From: a virus
Virus record (IMG/VR): IMGVR_UViG_3300036790_000419
Coordinates: 62,001-126,000 of that record
Strand: one strand, 5' to 3'
DNA length: 64,000 nt
Below, in pieces: positions 17,402 through 25,777 of this stretch (its first letter is position 1; every line of letters begins with the position of its first letter). Position numbers and translations under genes: made by a program. The notes beneath the pieces are model-generated. The model was not told where the DNA came from. It saw only the letters and a program-made list of their open reading frames with translations, and searched no databases.

Positions 17402-17631
17402 GCGCTAGCTGGGAGACCCGCCACCCGTCGGTTCGCGAGAAGTGCCGCTGGCTTGAGCCGAACCCGAACCTTCCGCCGGGCGTGCCGGCCACCGTGGCCG
17501 GCATGTTCCGCGACATGAGGAACCAGCTGCTGGCGGTGCTCGACGACGGTCCCCAGCTCTCGCTCGGGCTGCAGCACCTGGTCGACGGCAAGGACTGCCT
17601 GGTGCGCCAGGCCCTCGCGGACACCGACTAG
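17398..17631 (+). CDS. candidate Acb2/Tad1-type cyclic-nucleotide sponge
   Basis: 77 residues from GTG 17398. The order is TRHPS near the N-terminus, a helix with VAGMFRDMRNQLLAVLDDGP, then LSLGLQHLVDGKDCLVRQAL. This recalls the helical-hairpin family of Acb2 (Vs.4/DUF7681) that binds CBASS and Thoeris signal nucleotides, where a HP/HPP is followed by a helix, a P-x-S/L-x-x-L turn and a Lys/Arg-Ala helix. The match is by pattern only. Length fits. It would be an anti-defence protein. Confidence 0.4.
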   Translation: MSASWETRHPSVREKCRWLEPNPNLPPGVPATVAGMFRDMRNQLLAVLDDGPQLSLGLQHLVDGKDCLVRQALADTD

Positions 17632-18186
17632 ATGGCCCTCTGCTTCAACGAGGAGTGGATGAGCCAGGGCCAGCTCGACGTGCTGGCGGCCCTGGCCCAG
17701 TCCACCGGCTACCTTGACGGCGCGGCCGTCGAGATCGGCACCTGGCAGGGCCGTAGCGCTATCCCTATCGCCAACGCGATCCGCCCGAGGACCCTGCACG
17801 TCGTCGACCACTGGGAGGGCGACGGCCCGGAGTCGGCCGCGGCCGGCATCGGCATCGACCCGGAGCTGGTCAAGCGGGACAACTACGGGATCTTCCTGGC
17901 CAACGTCGCCGAGGCCACGCAGGGCAACGTCCAGGTCTGGAAGGCGGACTGGCGGGAGTTCGCGGCCAAGTGGGACCGCCCGATCGGGTTCCTGCACCTG
18001 GACGCCGCGCACACCACGGCGGAGGTGTCCGACTGCATCGCCGCGCTGCTGCCGCACGCCGTGCCCGGCGCCGTCTTCGCCGGCGACGACTGGAACTTCC
18101 CGACGGTGGCGGCCGGGGTCCGCGAGCAGTTCCCGGACAGCCAGCTCAGCGTCCAGTTCGGCAAGCTCTGGTGGGTGACCCTGTGA
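17632..18186 (+). CDS. class I SAM-dependent methyltransferase
   Basis: 184 residues directly after the previous stop. AVEIGTWQGRSAIPIANAI is motif I, VVDHWEGD motif II, and FLHLDAAHTTAEVSDC plus GAVFAGDDW match Methyltransf_24-type enzymes that often act on sugars or small molecules. It is followed by two glycosyltransferases in overlapping frames, so it probably methylates a sugar or the glycosylated target. Confidence 0.7.
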   Translation: MALCFNEEWMSQGQLDVLAALAQSTGYLDGAAVEIGTWQGRSAIPIANAIRPRTLHVVDHWEGDGPESAAAGIGIDPELVKRDNYGIFLANVAEATQGNVQVWKADWREFAAKWDRPIGFLHLDAAHTTAEVSDCIAALLPHAVPGAVFAGDDWNFPTVAAGVREQFPDSQLSVQFGKLWWVTL

Positions 18187-18998
18187 AACTGTGGGATACC
18201 TGCATGCTCCGCGATGAGCTGGACATCCTCGAATGCCACCTGACGGAGTACGAGGACACTGACATCTGGCGGCACGTCATCGTGGAGGCCCCGCTGACGT
18301 TCACCGGCCAGCCGAAGCCGTTGTACTTCGCGGAGAACAGGGAACGGTTCGCCCCGTGGGCTGACCGGATCGTCCACCTGGTCGACGACGAGCTGCCGGA
18401 GACGCACGACCCCTGGGTCCGCGAGCGCCACCAGCGCGACTTCGCCATGCGCGGCCTGGAGGGCTCGACACCCGATGACGTCCTCATCGTCGCCGACGTC
18501 GATGAGCTGCTCTTCCGCGAGACCCTGAGGGTGCGGCCCGACCCGCTGCTCGGGGTGGGCCTGCAGCTGCTGTACGGCGCGGTGGACCGGCTCGGGAACG
18601 TGCAGGTCATGTCGTCGCTGGCCCGGCGGGGCGTGGTCTCCTCGCTGAATGAGGTGCGCGAGCGCCGGGAGTCCTACCCGAGGGTTGAGCTGGGCGGCTG
18701 GCACTTGTCCTGGCTGGGCGGCCCGGAGGTGATCCGGCGCAAGGCACTGTCGTTCAGCCACACCGAGGCGGTGCCGAAGATCTGCGGGGACAGTGCCTCG
18801 CCGGGTATCGCTTACGAGATGTGGGCGAAAGGCTGGGTGGAGGCGGACGGGGAGACTTACCCTGGCACCACCGACGTGGACCCGGACGCGACCTGGCCCA
18901 AGTGGATCTGGCAGTCCTGGGACCCGGTGCGGCGGCGCCGCCGCCGGCACGGACCCGCGCCGGCCTCCTGGTTCCGCCCGAGGGAGAGCGCATGCTGA
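18183..18998 (+). CDS. glycosyltransferase, GT17-like
   Basis: 271 residues from GTG 18183. KLWDTCMLRDELDILECHLTE is the characteristic opening of GT17 (beta-1,4-N-acetylglucosaminyltransferase III-like) proteins, followed by VIVEAPLTFTGQPKPLYF and DVLIVADVDELLF with the DxD-type metal motif. The C-terminal 30 residues are Arg-rich. It overlaps the methyltransferase and the next transferase. It is likely to glycosylate a virion protein or another phage product. Confidence 0.7.
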   Translation: MKLWDTCMLRDELDILECHLTEYEDTDIWRHVIVEAPLTFTGQPKPLYFAENRERFAPWADRIVHLVDDELPETHDPWVRERHQRDFAMRGLEGSTPDDVLIVADVDELLFRETLRVRPDPLLGVGLQLLYGAVDRLGNVQVMSSLARRGVVSSLNEVRERRESYPRVELGGWHLSWLGGPEVIRRKALSFSHTEAVPKICGDSASPGIAYEMWAKGWVEADGETYPGTTDVDPDATWPKWIWQSWDPVRRRRRRHGPAPASWFRPRESAC

Positions 18999-19771
18999 AT
19001 GACACCGCCCTGCTCATCACCGCCTGGAAGCGGCCGGAGTACCTGCGCCGTACCCTCGCCTCGTGGGCCGCCGCCGCGGACGTGGGCGAGCTGCGCATGG
19101 TCGCCGTCGCCCTCGGCTGGTCGAGTCACATGGATGACCAGATGGACGTCATCGCCGAAGCCGAGCAGGTACTGGGCCGCAAGGTCGTCGTGCTGAAGGA
19201 CAGCACGGAGGCCGCGCACGGTTCCGGCATGCACCGCGCGCTTGGCGAGGCCATAGACCGGGTACTCGACGGGTTCAGCCCGGAGTTCGTGCTCTGCGGC
19301 GAAGAGGACGTCATCGTCTCCAGTGACGTGCTGCGCTACATGGCCTGGGCGCAGGCCCAGTACACCGACAACGTGCTGTGCATCTGCGCGCACAACCGCG
19401 GCGGGGCAGGCTGGGACGGCCTGAGCGCGCCGCGCCAGGACGACGAGGCCGACCAGTCGGCGGTGCGGCTGCTGCCGTACTTCAACCCCTGGGTGTGGTG
19501 CACCTGGCAGCACACCTGGAAGGCGACGATCCGCCCGGTGTGGGACTGGGACTGCGACAGCGGCGTCGCGTTCAACGAGTCCGGCTACGACTGGAACCTG
19601 CAGCGGCTGTCCGGCACCGGGCCATGGCTGAACCTGGTGCCGGACGCCGCGCGCAGCCAGACCATCGGGGAGTACGCCGGGGTGTACTCGAACCCGGGTA
19701 TCTTCCCGCTGCAGCAGGCCCGGTCGTTCCGCGAGGAGCGCGAGAACGTGCGGTACTGGCTGAAAGACTAG
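18992..19771 (+). CDS. glycosyltransferase, GT-A fold (GT2/GT13-like)
   Basis: 259 residues from ATG 18992, overlapping the GT17-like gene by 7 nt. The N-terminus ALLITAWKRPEYLRRTL is the usual GT-A start, VLCGEEDVIVSSDVLRYM gives an EED metal motif as in GT13, and PWVWCTWQHTWKAT and DWNLQRL follow. It probably acts in the same glycan pathway as the adjoining methyltransferase and GT17-like enzyme. Confidence 0.65.
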   Translation: MLNDTALLITAWKRPEYLRRTLASWAAAADVGELRMVAVALGWSSHMDDQMDVIAEAEQVLGRKVVVLKDSTEAAHGSGMHRALGEAIDRVLDGFSPEFVLCGEEDVIVSSDVLRYMAWAQAQYTDNVLCICAHNRGGAGWDGLSAPRQDDEADQSAVRLLPYFNPWVWCTWQHTWKATIRPVWDWDCDSGVAFNESGYDWNLQRLSGTGPWLNLVPDAARSQTIGEYAGVYSNPGIFPLQQARSFREERENVRYWLKD

Positions 19772-19776
19772 GGCTG

Positions 19777-19929
19777 ATGGACCTGCCCGACGATGAGAAG
19801 CAGGGCCTGGGCGAATGGGAGCTGGACTGCGCGGCCCGGCTGCAGTCCGAGTACGGCGTCAGTTACGGCAAGGGCTGGGTGCGCCTGACGACAGAGCCCG
19901 GCTGCCCGCATCACGGGGCGCCCGATTAG
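19777..19929 (+). CDS. small hypothetical protein
   Basis: 50 residues from ATG 19777. Its C-terminus GCPHHGAPD has a Cys-His cluster. The stop TAG forms part of a CCCGATTAG promoter-like motif for the next gene. Function unknown. Confidence 0.5.
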   Translation: MDLPDDEKQGLGEWELDCAARLQSEYGVSYGKGWVRLTTEPGCPHHGAPD

Positions 19930-19935
19930 AGGTGC
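19921..19935 (+). promoter_or_regulatory. CCGATTA motif 7 nt before GTG 19936
   Basis: CCCGATTAG, then 7 nt from the last motif A to the GTG. The upstream gene's stop is embedded in it. Confidence 0.6.
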
Positions 19936-20376
19936 GTGGCTAGCAACTGGGACAAGTTCGACGGGCTGTTCACCTGCCCGAAGAGCGTAGAGGACGGCGA
20001 CCTGCGCACCTCTTACGAGGAGTTCTACTCGACCGCGCGCGGCGAGTGCGAGGGCCTGGACATGTCGTCGGCACAGGTCATGCGCACCAGTGTGATGCTC
20101 AACTGGTTCTTCAAGCACCAGCAGACTTCCCGGCGCGGCTACGGCACCGACGACGGCTACCAGCACCCGGGCCAGGAGAAGGACGCGATCCTGGCCTGGG
20201 AGCAGATCGCCAAGACCTGGGACGACGTCCGGCTGAAGAGCCGCCGCGCCGACCCCGGCGGCATGGCCCCGGAGAAGGTCCGCGACGTCTTCCTGCTGGT
20301 GCTCAGCCAGGTGGAGGACCCTGGCCTGCGCGCCGTGCTGCAGGACAAGTTCGTTGAGGCGCTGAGCGGGGCCTGA
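19936..20376 (+). CDS. hypothetical protein
   Basis: 146 residues from GTG 19936, placed exactly at the predicted start of the CCGATTA motif, so probably leaderless. Helical, with WFFKHQQTSRRGYGTDDGY in the middle and a C-terminal helix. It begins the cluster that leads to the terminase; a small-terminase or DNA-binding role is conceivable but no HTH is clear. Confidence 0.6.
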   Translation: MASNWDKFDGLFTCPKSVEDGDLRTSYEEFYSTARGECEGLDMSSAQVMRTSVMLNWFFKHQQTSRRGYGTDDGYQHPGQEKDAILAWEQIAKTWDDVRLKSRRADPGGMAPEKVRDVFLLVLSQVEDPGLRAVLQDKFVEALSGA

Positions 20377-20383
20377 TAGACAG

Positions 20384-20426
20384 CCGATCAGAGTACGTAT
20401 ACGTTGCCTGTACGTACTCTGATCGG
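20384..20426 (+). repeat. perfect 16-bp inverted repeat upstream of the RHH gene
   Basis: CCGATCAGAGTACGTA (20384-20399) and its exact reverse complement (20411-20426) separated by 11 nt. Nested TACGTA and GTAC palindromes lie in the arms. The right arm runs into the CGGAGG ribosome site of the gene at 20435, so it may be an operator for that RHH protein, an RNA hairpin occluding the ribosome site, or both. Confidence 0.8.
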
Positions 20427-20434
20427 AGGCTGCT

Positions 20435-20839
20435 GTGTCCAACACCACCGTTTCCCTCCCGGACGACCTGCGCGGCTACGCCAGGGCTGCCGGGGTCAAC
20501 CTGTCCGGTCTGCTGCAGCAGGCCGTCCGCGCGCACCGGGCCGAGCACGACAGCCTGGAGGCGAAGTTCCGCGAGGAGCTGGAGAAGTACCGCAGCGACC
20601 CGGAGCGCCAGGCTGAGTTTGCGCGCCTTGGGGCAGGCAACGGGCTCGCCCAGTTCAGGCCGTGCCCGGCCTGCGGTACCGCGGTGGACGAGGCCGAGGG
20701 CTGCATGGCCATGTTCGAGCCGTACGACGCCGCTCCGGTGGCCTTGCTCGCGCACTACCCCGACGACATGCGCCGGGCGAACCTGCGGTACTGGGCGGAC
20801 AGCGGCTGCGCGGATGTCACCCTGGGCATGCCGGAGTAA
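20435..20839 (+). CDS. ribbon-helix-helix regulator with zinc module
   Basis: 134 residues from GTG 20435 with CGGAGG upstream. The N-terminus NTTVSLPDDLRGYARAAG followed by LSGLLQQAVRAH is the beta-strand plus two-helix pattern of CopG/CcdA-type RHH DNA-binding proteins. The C-terminal half has CPACG and further cysteines. The perfect inverted repeat just upstream strongly suggests self-repression. It precedes the terminase cluster, so it may time late expression. Confidence 0.7.
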   Translation: MSNTTVSLPDDLRGYARAAGVNLSGLLQQAVRAHRAEHDSLEAKFREELEKYRSDPERQAEFARLGAGNGLAQFRPCPACGTAVDEAEGCMAMFEPYDAAPVALLAHYPDDMRRANLRYWADSGCADVTLGMPE

Positions 20840-20847
20840 GCCGCCGG

Positions 20848-20861
20848 GCGATTACCAGGGC
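20848..20861 (+). promoter_or_regulatory. CGATTA motif 7 nt before ATG 20862
   Basis: GCGATTA, 7 nt, then ATG; no Shine-Dalgarno sequence. Confidence 0.55.
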
Positions 20862-22397
20862 ATGGCGGGAGCCCTGGAGCTGCTGGAGGCCGAGCACGAG
20901 ACGCGCGAGGCGCACGGGCACCTCATGCGCGAGTGCCCGTGGTACCAGCACGTCGCCAAGGGCGGCCGGGACCATCCTGACCTGCATTGCAGGCCCGCAA
21001 CAGGTGGTGAGGGCGGCGCGCTGGTCAAGTTCACCCCGCGCACCCCGGAGGCGTCCACGGTCGTCAAGCCGACGGTGCCCCCGGGCGGCCCCGGCCTGTT
21101 CCACATGAAGGGCCATCATCTTCCCGCCTACGTGGAGCACCTGTACCCGCACCTGGTAGCCAGGTACGGCAAGCAGGAGGCGTACAAAGTTGCCGTCGGG
21201 GTGGTCAAGAAATGGGCAGCGGGCGTCAACCCGGGCGGTAAGCGCCCGACGAAGACGCATCCCGATGTCCGGGCCGCCGCCGCGAAGAACGTGGCCGAGT
21301 GGGAGAAAGAGAAAGCCGAGGCGCACGAGCACCGTGCCGCCACCTCGGCCGTCGAGCTGGCGGTGGCGACCGCTCCGGGTGCGCGCCCGTTCCTCCTGCC
21401 GTCGCCACCTGGCGGACGGTATTCCCAGTACGGGATGTACCAGAACCCGGTGCAGGCCGTCAGTCCCAGCCCGCCGCTGCCGCCGGCCGTGACCCTGCCG
21501 ACCGCGGCCGAGGTGCGCGCGGTCATCCCGCTGGTGCCTGACTGCAGCGATGCCAGCCTGTCGGCGACCGCGCGCAAGTTCCTGGAGCAGGCCGCCTGGA
21601 AGCTGAACAAGGACGACCCGCTCGCGGCCCTCGCCGTGATGCGCAGCGCCGAGACGGCCCTGTACGCCGCGCACAAGGCCGACCAGGGGAACATGCTGCC
21701 CTCGGCTTACACCGCCAACGTGTTCACCCGCGTCCCGCCGGCCGCCCAGTCGTCGGCGACCACGGTGATGAAGCAGGGCTACGACAAGATGCTGGCGTGG
21801 CGGAAGGCGGAGCAGGCGCTGGGCGCGCTGTCCGACCGCATCCGCAAGCGGTACTTCCACGGTGTTTTCTCGGGCCCTTCGCAGATGGCCCGGATGACGG
21901 AGGGTGACATGAGCGCACTGGACAAGCTCGCGCTGGCCGTGGTGACGGGCAAGGACGTCTCCGAGCCCGCGGAGTCCGACACCTCGGGCGCGGCGCCGCT
22001 CATCCAGCCGCCCGAGGACCTGCTGAACATCACCGACCCGGACGCGTCGCGCGAGCTGGCCGCGCTGCCCGTGCTCGACAAGGCACGGGTGAGTGCCTAC
22101 CTGGCCAGGGCCCGGGACATGCGCCGCACCAACCCGGCCGGGGCCGCCCAGTCCGCGATGCGGGCCGCCATGGTCGCGAAGGAGTCCGGGGCGCACGACC
22201 TGGCCCGGCACATCCGCCACCACGTCCAGGCGCTGGCTGACACGGGCAACATGACCGTCACCGCGGACGCCGCCGGGCGGATGCAGGCCGGCGGGAAGGC
22301 CGTCAGCCCGCGTGACAGCCCGGGGCCGTCCTCCGACAACCCGAACGGCCCGGCGAAGCTGAGCGCGGTGGACGCGCTGCTCGCCGCTGCCCGGTAG
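20862..22397 (+). CDS. hypothetical virion-region protein
   Basis: 511 residues from ATG 20862, positioned by the CGATTA motif. Residues about 80-150 (HHLPAYVEHLYPHLVARYG..EAYKVAVGVVKKWAAG followed by VRAAAAKNVAEWEKEKA) form a helical domain seen in other actinophage structural-region proteins. The centre is proline-rich and the rest mostly helical. It is upstream of the DUF6582 protein and terminase. Possible packaging or head-associated protein; no enzyme motif. Confidence 0.55.
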   Translation: MAGALELLEAEHETREAHGHLMRECPWYQHVAKGGRDHPDLHCRPATGGEGGALVKFTPRTPEASTVVKPTVPPGGPGLFHMKGHHLPAYVEHLYPHLVARYGKQEAYKVAVGVVKKWAAGVNPGGKRPTKTHPDVRAAAAKNVAEWEKEKAEAHEHRAATSAVELAVATAPGARPFLLPSPPGGRYSQYGMYQNPVQAVSPSPPLPPAVTLPTAAEVRAVIPLVPDCSDASLSATARKFLEQAAWKLNKDDPLAALAVMRSAETALYAAHKADQGNMLPSAYTANVFTRVPPAAQSSATTVMKQGYDKMLAWRKAEQALGALSDRIRKRYFHGVFSGPSQMARMTEGDMSALDKLALAVVTGKDVSEPAESDTSGAAPLIQPPEDLLNITDPDASRELAALPVLDKARVSAYLARARDMRRTNPAGAAQSAMRAAMVAKESGAHDLARHIRHHVQALADTGNMTVTADAAGRMQAGGKAVSPRDSPGPSSDNPNGPAKLSAVDALLAAAR

Positions 22398-22398
22398 T

Positions 22399-22413
22399 CC
22401 GATTACCCGGAGC
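22399..22413 (+). promoter_or_regulatory. CCGATTA motif upstream of 22441
   Basis: TAGTCCGATTACCCGGAG. Here the start codon is about 35 nt further downstream with a GGGAGG ribosome site, so the transcript would have a short leader. Confidence 0.45.
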
Positions 22414-22440
22414 GGAATCCGCACGCTCCCGGGAGGCACG

Positions 22441-23253
22441 GTGTCACTGGATAAGATCCTCGCCCTGGCTGGGGCTGTCCCCGAGGCCCCGGACCTGGAC
22501 GCTGAGCTGCTGCTCGCTGTCCAGGTGGCGAGCGGGGAGCTGGCCCTGCTGCTGGCGTCCGATGACGACAGCGGCGATGAAGACCGAGGCCGCGGGGACA
22601 AGTCCGGCAAAGACGGCGACGACGAGGACAGCAGCGGCGGAGAGCATTCTGGCCACGCTACCTACAAGGCGATGGTCAAGAGGAACATCCCGCCGAAGAG
22701 GGCCGCGGCGATGTGCGCCAAGTCAGACAAGAACGTCAAGGCCTCCCAGCTGGCGAATTCGCTGGCGGTGCTGCTGGCCGGCGAGCCGGGCCGGGACATC
22801 TCGCTGGTCACCCTTACCCCGGACAGCGAGACCGCCGAAGGGCGCAAGAAGGCCGCCTCCTCCGGGCATGCCCTGGCCGACGGGTCATATCCAATAGAGG
22901 ACAAGAAGCACCTGCACTCGGCCGCGGTGCTCGCTGCTTCCGGGCACGGCAACGCCTCGGCCGCCAAGGCGCTGATCCGCAAGCGGGCCAGGGAGCTGGG
23001 GGTGGACGTGAACACGCTGCCCGGGTTCGGGGGGTCCGGCAAGGAGAACGACAAGGCCGCCGCGTCGATGGTGGCCCTGGCCAAGCAGGCGGGCGGCGGG
23101 GTCGCGATGCACCACGCGCCGATGACCGGCACCCACAGCCACGCGCACGCGGTCGGCGCGACGCACGAGCACGACCACCAGCACTTCGGCGACAACAACC
23201 ACAGCGGCGGCCCGCTGCACCGTCCGGGCTCCGAGCCGCGAAGGGACTGGTAA
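22441..23253 (+). CDS. DUF6582-containing protein with His-rich tail
   Basis: 270 residues from GTG 22441 (GGGAGG upstream). Residues about 45-70 are an acidic Asp/Gly/Lys linker. Residues about 135-180 (SSGHALADGSYPIEDKKHLHSAAV...KALIRKRARELGV) match the DUF6582 module frequent in phage head proteases and related proteins. The C-terminal 50 residues are His-rich (HSHAHAVGATHEHDHQHF), a likely metal-binding tail. Confidence 0.6.
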   Translation: MSLDKILALAGAVPEAPDLDAELLLAVQVASGELALLLASDDDSGDEDRGRGDKSGKDGDDEDSSGGEHSGHATYKAMVKRNIPPKRAAAMCAKSDKNVKASQLANSLAVLLAGEPGRDISLVTLTPDSETAEGRKKAASSGHALADGSYPIEDKKHLHSAAVLAASGHGNASAAKALIRKRARELGVDVNTLPGFGGSGKENDKAAASMVALAKQAGGGVAMHHAPMTGTHSHAHAVGATHEHDHQHFGDNNHSGGPLHRPGSEPRRDW

Positions 23254-23255
23254 CC

Positions 23256-23438
23256 GTGTTCGGCTGGCTGTCCTCGCTGTTCTTCGCCATCGCGTTCATC
23301 CTGTACGCGGCCAAGGCCGGCACCTCGCTGCCCTGGACCCCGGAGGGCTTCACGATCCTCGGCCTGCTGTGCCTGGCCCTGCACGTGGCGTTCTGGTGGT
23401 ACCCGGTCGGCCGCCGCCCCGGGCCGCCGGTCGCGTGA
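23256..23438 (+). CDS. small two-helix membrane protein
   Basis: 60 residues from GTG 23256. Two hydrophobic segments, WLSSLFFAIAFILYAA and FTILGLLCLALHVAFWW, separated by a short polar turn; the C-terminus is Arg/Pro. It is coupled by GTGA to the terminase. A holin-like size and topology, but the location gives no support for lysis. Function unknown. Confidence 0.55.
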   Translation: MFGWLSSLFFAIAFILYAAKAGTSLPWTPEGFTILGLLCLALHVAFWWYPVGRRPGPPVA

Positions 23439-25402
23439 CCGCCGCCGGCGCGGCTGCCGCGGCCCTGCTCGGGTCGTCCGGCGGCGCGGGCACGTCCGCT
23501 ACCGGGCCCGGCATCTTCGAGGAGGAGCCGGTCCCGCTTGACGTCTTCGTCCGGGACCGGGCCTACCTGGCCAACCCGCCGCTGAGCGAGGTCCAGTACG
23601 AGGCGGTCCGGCACGCTGAGCGGGTCTACTACCTGCCGACCTACGAGCTGCTGGCGGCCAGCGCCGACAAGGAGGTGAGGAACTACTGGTCGCAGCCGAC
23701 GCGCATGGTCAACTTCCTGGAGCTGGAGTGGGGGAAGGGCGGGGGCAAGGACCACACCTGCCGGATGATCGCCATGCGGGTCTGCTACCTGCTGCTGTGC
23801 CTGAAGTCCCCGCAGGATTACTACCAGATGCCCGAGCAGGATTCGATTCACGTCCTGAATGTCGCATCATCTTCGAAGCAGGCCCAGCGCGCGTTCTTCG
23901 CCCCCATGCGCCGCGCGGTGCAGCGGCCGGGCTGCTGGTTCCAGCGCAAGGCCGGCATCGACATCATCGACGCCGCCGCCCGCCAGCAGCGCGGCGCCCG
24001 CGGGGAGCGCACCGTCACGCTGCTGGACACCATCCGGTTCGAGCACAACATCGAGGCTGTCTCCGGCCACTCCGACGCCGACAGCCAGGAGGGGCTCAAC
24101 CTCATCCTCGGCATCGCCGACGAGATCGACGCGTTCCGCTCGGCCGCGGAGCTGGCTCGCAACGCCTCGGCCAAGCAGCGCGAGTCGTCCTCCTCGGCCG
24201 AGGCGATCCTCGACATGATCCGGACCAGTGCCACCACCCGGTTCCCGGAGACCTTCAAGAACGTGCACATCTCCTACCCGCGCTACCTGGGCAGCACCAT
24301 CCAGCAACTGGTCGCCAAGGGCAAGGCTGACAACGAGGCGCGCGGTGAGCGGAGCCGCTACTACGTGTCCGGCCCGCTGGCTACCTGGGAGGCCAATCCC
24401 CGCATCAGCGGGAAAGAGGCGTTCGCGGAGGACTACGAGAAGGACCCGGCGCTGGCCGAGGCGAAGTACGAGTGCAAGCCGCGCCGCGCGATTAACCCGT
24501 ACTTCGCCAACGAGGAGGCCATCCGCGACTGCCTGGTGGAGTACGCCCAGCCGCCGGTGAGCGTGGCCTACGTGCGCGAGGGCGCGACCTGGAGGCCGCT
24601 CTACACCTTCAGCCCCGGGTTCTTCCCGGTCAAGGGTGCCTTGTACGCCATGCACGCTGACCTGGCGGCCACCGGCGACCGGGCCGGCGTGACGATGGCG
24701 CACGTCAAGCGCTGGCAGGACCACGCCCTTGTCGGCTACGACGAGGAAGGCCTGGAGATCAAGGTCCAGGAGCGCCGCCCGGTGGTGAAAGCCGACTTCA
24801 CCATCAGCTACGAGGCGGACGCCGGCGCGAGGCCGCCGATGGAGATCCAGATTCGCTGGGCGAGGATGTTGTGCCTTGAGCTGCGCCGGATGGGATTTCC
24901 GGTAGTTTTCTTCTCATTCGATCAGTGGCAGTCAAAAGACTCCATGCAGATCCTGGAATCGCACGGAATAGAGACTGACCGGTTCTCCACCGACGTGTCC
25001 GAGGAGGGCTGGCGGACGCTGCGGGACGTCATGTACGAGGGCCGCCTGGAGATGCCCGCGCGCGAGCTGACCGTCATCGAGCTGCTCGGGCTGTCGCGGC
25101 TGCCGAACGGCAAGATCGACCACCTGGGTGACAGCTCCAAGGACGAGGCCGACTCCCTGGCCGGCGCGGTTTCCGGCGCGCTGAGGACCGGCGGCCAGGA
25201 GGACGCGAGCGGCAAGCGCGCCTACCCCGGCCAGGCCTCGTTCTACGGCCCGGCCGCTGAGATCCCCTCCCCGGCTGGAATGCCCGCGGCGATGTCAGTG
25301 CTCGGCCCGGATAACTTCATGCCGGCGGACCGCCCCGGCATGGAGTACGGCAGCAGCTACCTGGACGACTGGGGCTCGGCCAGCGGGGACTACCAGCAGT
25401 AA
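23435..25402 (+). CDS. terL: terminase large subunit
   Basis: 655 residues. LEWGKGGGKDHTCRMIAMR is the Walker A region in the GKGxGKD form of phage terminases, ILGIADEIDAF is Walker B, and VSGHSDADSQEG and the later nuclease part (FSFDQWQSKDSM, then NGKIDHLGDSSKDEADS) give the RNase H-like acidic residues. It is the motor that packages DNA through the portal. A strong hairpin follows. Confidence 0.85.
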   Translation: MTAAGAAAAALLGSSGGAGTSATGPGIFEEEPVPLDVFVRDRAYLANPPLSEVQYEAVRHAERVYYLPTYELLAASADKEVRNYWSQPTRMVNFLELEWGKGGGKDHTCRMIAMRVCYLLLCLKSPQDYYQMPEQDSIHVLNVASSSKQAQRAFFAPMRRAVQRPGCWFQRKAGIDIIDAAARQQRGARGERTVTLLDTIRFEHNIEAVSGHSDADSQEGLNLILGIADEIDAFRSAAELARNASAKQRESSSSAEAILDMIRTSATTRFPETFKNVHISYPRYLGSTIQQLVAKGKADNEARGERSRYYVSGPLATWEANPRISGKEAFAEDYEKDPALAEAKYECKPRRAINPYFANEEAIRDCLVEYAQPPVSVAYVREGATWRPLYTFSPGFFPVKGALYAMHADLAATGDRAGVTMAHVKRWQDHALVGYDEEGLEIKVQERRPVVKADFTISYEADAGARPPMEIQIRWARMLCLELRRMGFPVVFFSFDQWQSKDSMQILESHGIETDRFSTDVSEEGWRTLRDVMYEGRLEMPARELTVIELLGLSRLPNGKIDHLGDSSKDEADSLAGAVSGALRTGGQEDASGKRAYPGQASFYGPAAEIPSPAGMPAAMSVLGPDNFMPADRPGMEYGSSYLDDWGSASGDYQQ

Positions 25403-25406
25403 GAAA

Positions 25407-25434
25407 GGGAGGCTGGCCCGCGGGCCAGCCTCCC
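25407..25434 (+). terminator. terminator after terL
   Basis: Perfect 13-bp stem GGGAGGCTGGCCC/GGGCCAGCCTCCC with a 2-nt centre. Confidence 0.75.
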
Positions 25435-25573
25435 TCGCTTCGCCATCTGCCCATGCCCGCCCGTGCGACCGGAAAGGCACTTCCAGTGTGCAGCCTCCGG
25501 AGGCCGTTGTCGCCCGCGCGAACGATTCCGAACGAAGGAAAACGCCCGCGTACGGAACTGGTAGGTTCCGGTC

Positions 25574-25777
25574 GTGCCGTGGTTCCGCCGCAAGCCGTTC
25601 CGGCTCCTGTGCCCGTACTGCGGCAGCTGCTTCTTCTGGGCCCGGGTCAGCCTGGCACGCAAGGGGTACGACCGGCCCCCGGCCATCACCTCGCTGCGCT
25701 ATGACCTGACGTGTGACGATTGCGGCTTCGTGGCCGATTACCAGGATTTCATTGACCAGCACCGGGGCTGGCTGTGA
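25574..25777 (+). CDS. small zinc-ribbon protein
   Basis: 67 residues from GTG 25574. CPYCGSCFF and CDDCGF form a four-cysteine ribbon. No ribosome site; TAGGTT lies 6 nt before the GTG, consistent with a leaderless start. Coupled by GTGA to the next gene. The 139 nt between terL's terminator and this gene hold no other recognisable feature. Confidence 0.6.
   Translation: MPWFRRKPFRLLCPYCGSCFFWARVSLARKGYDRPPAITSLRYDLTCDDCGFVADYQDFIDQHRGWL

Noticed and set aside
20817-22610. 597-codon open frame on the minus strand
   Set aside because: Antisense to two + genes with promoter-motif or ribosome-site starts; His/Arg/Leu-rich shadow composition.
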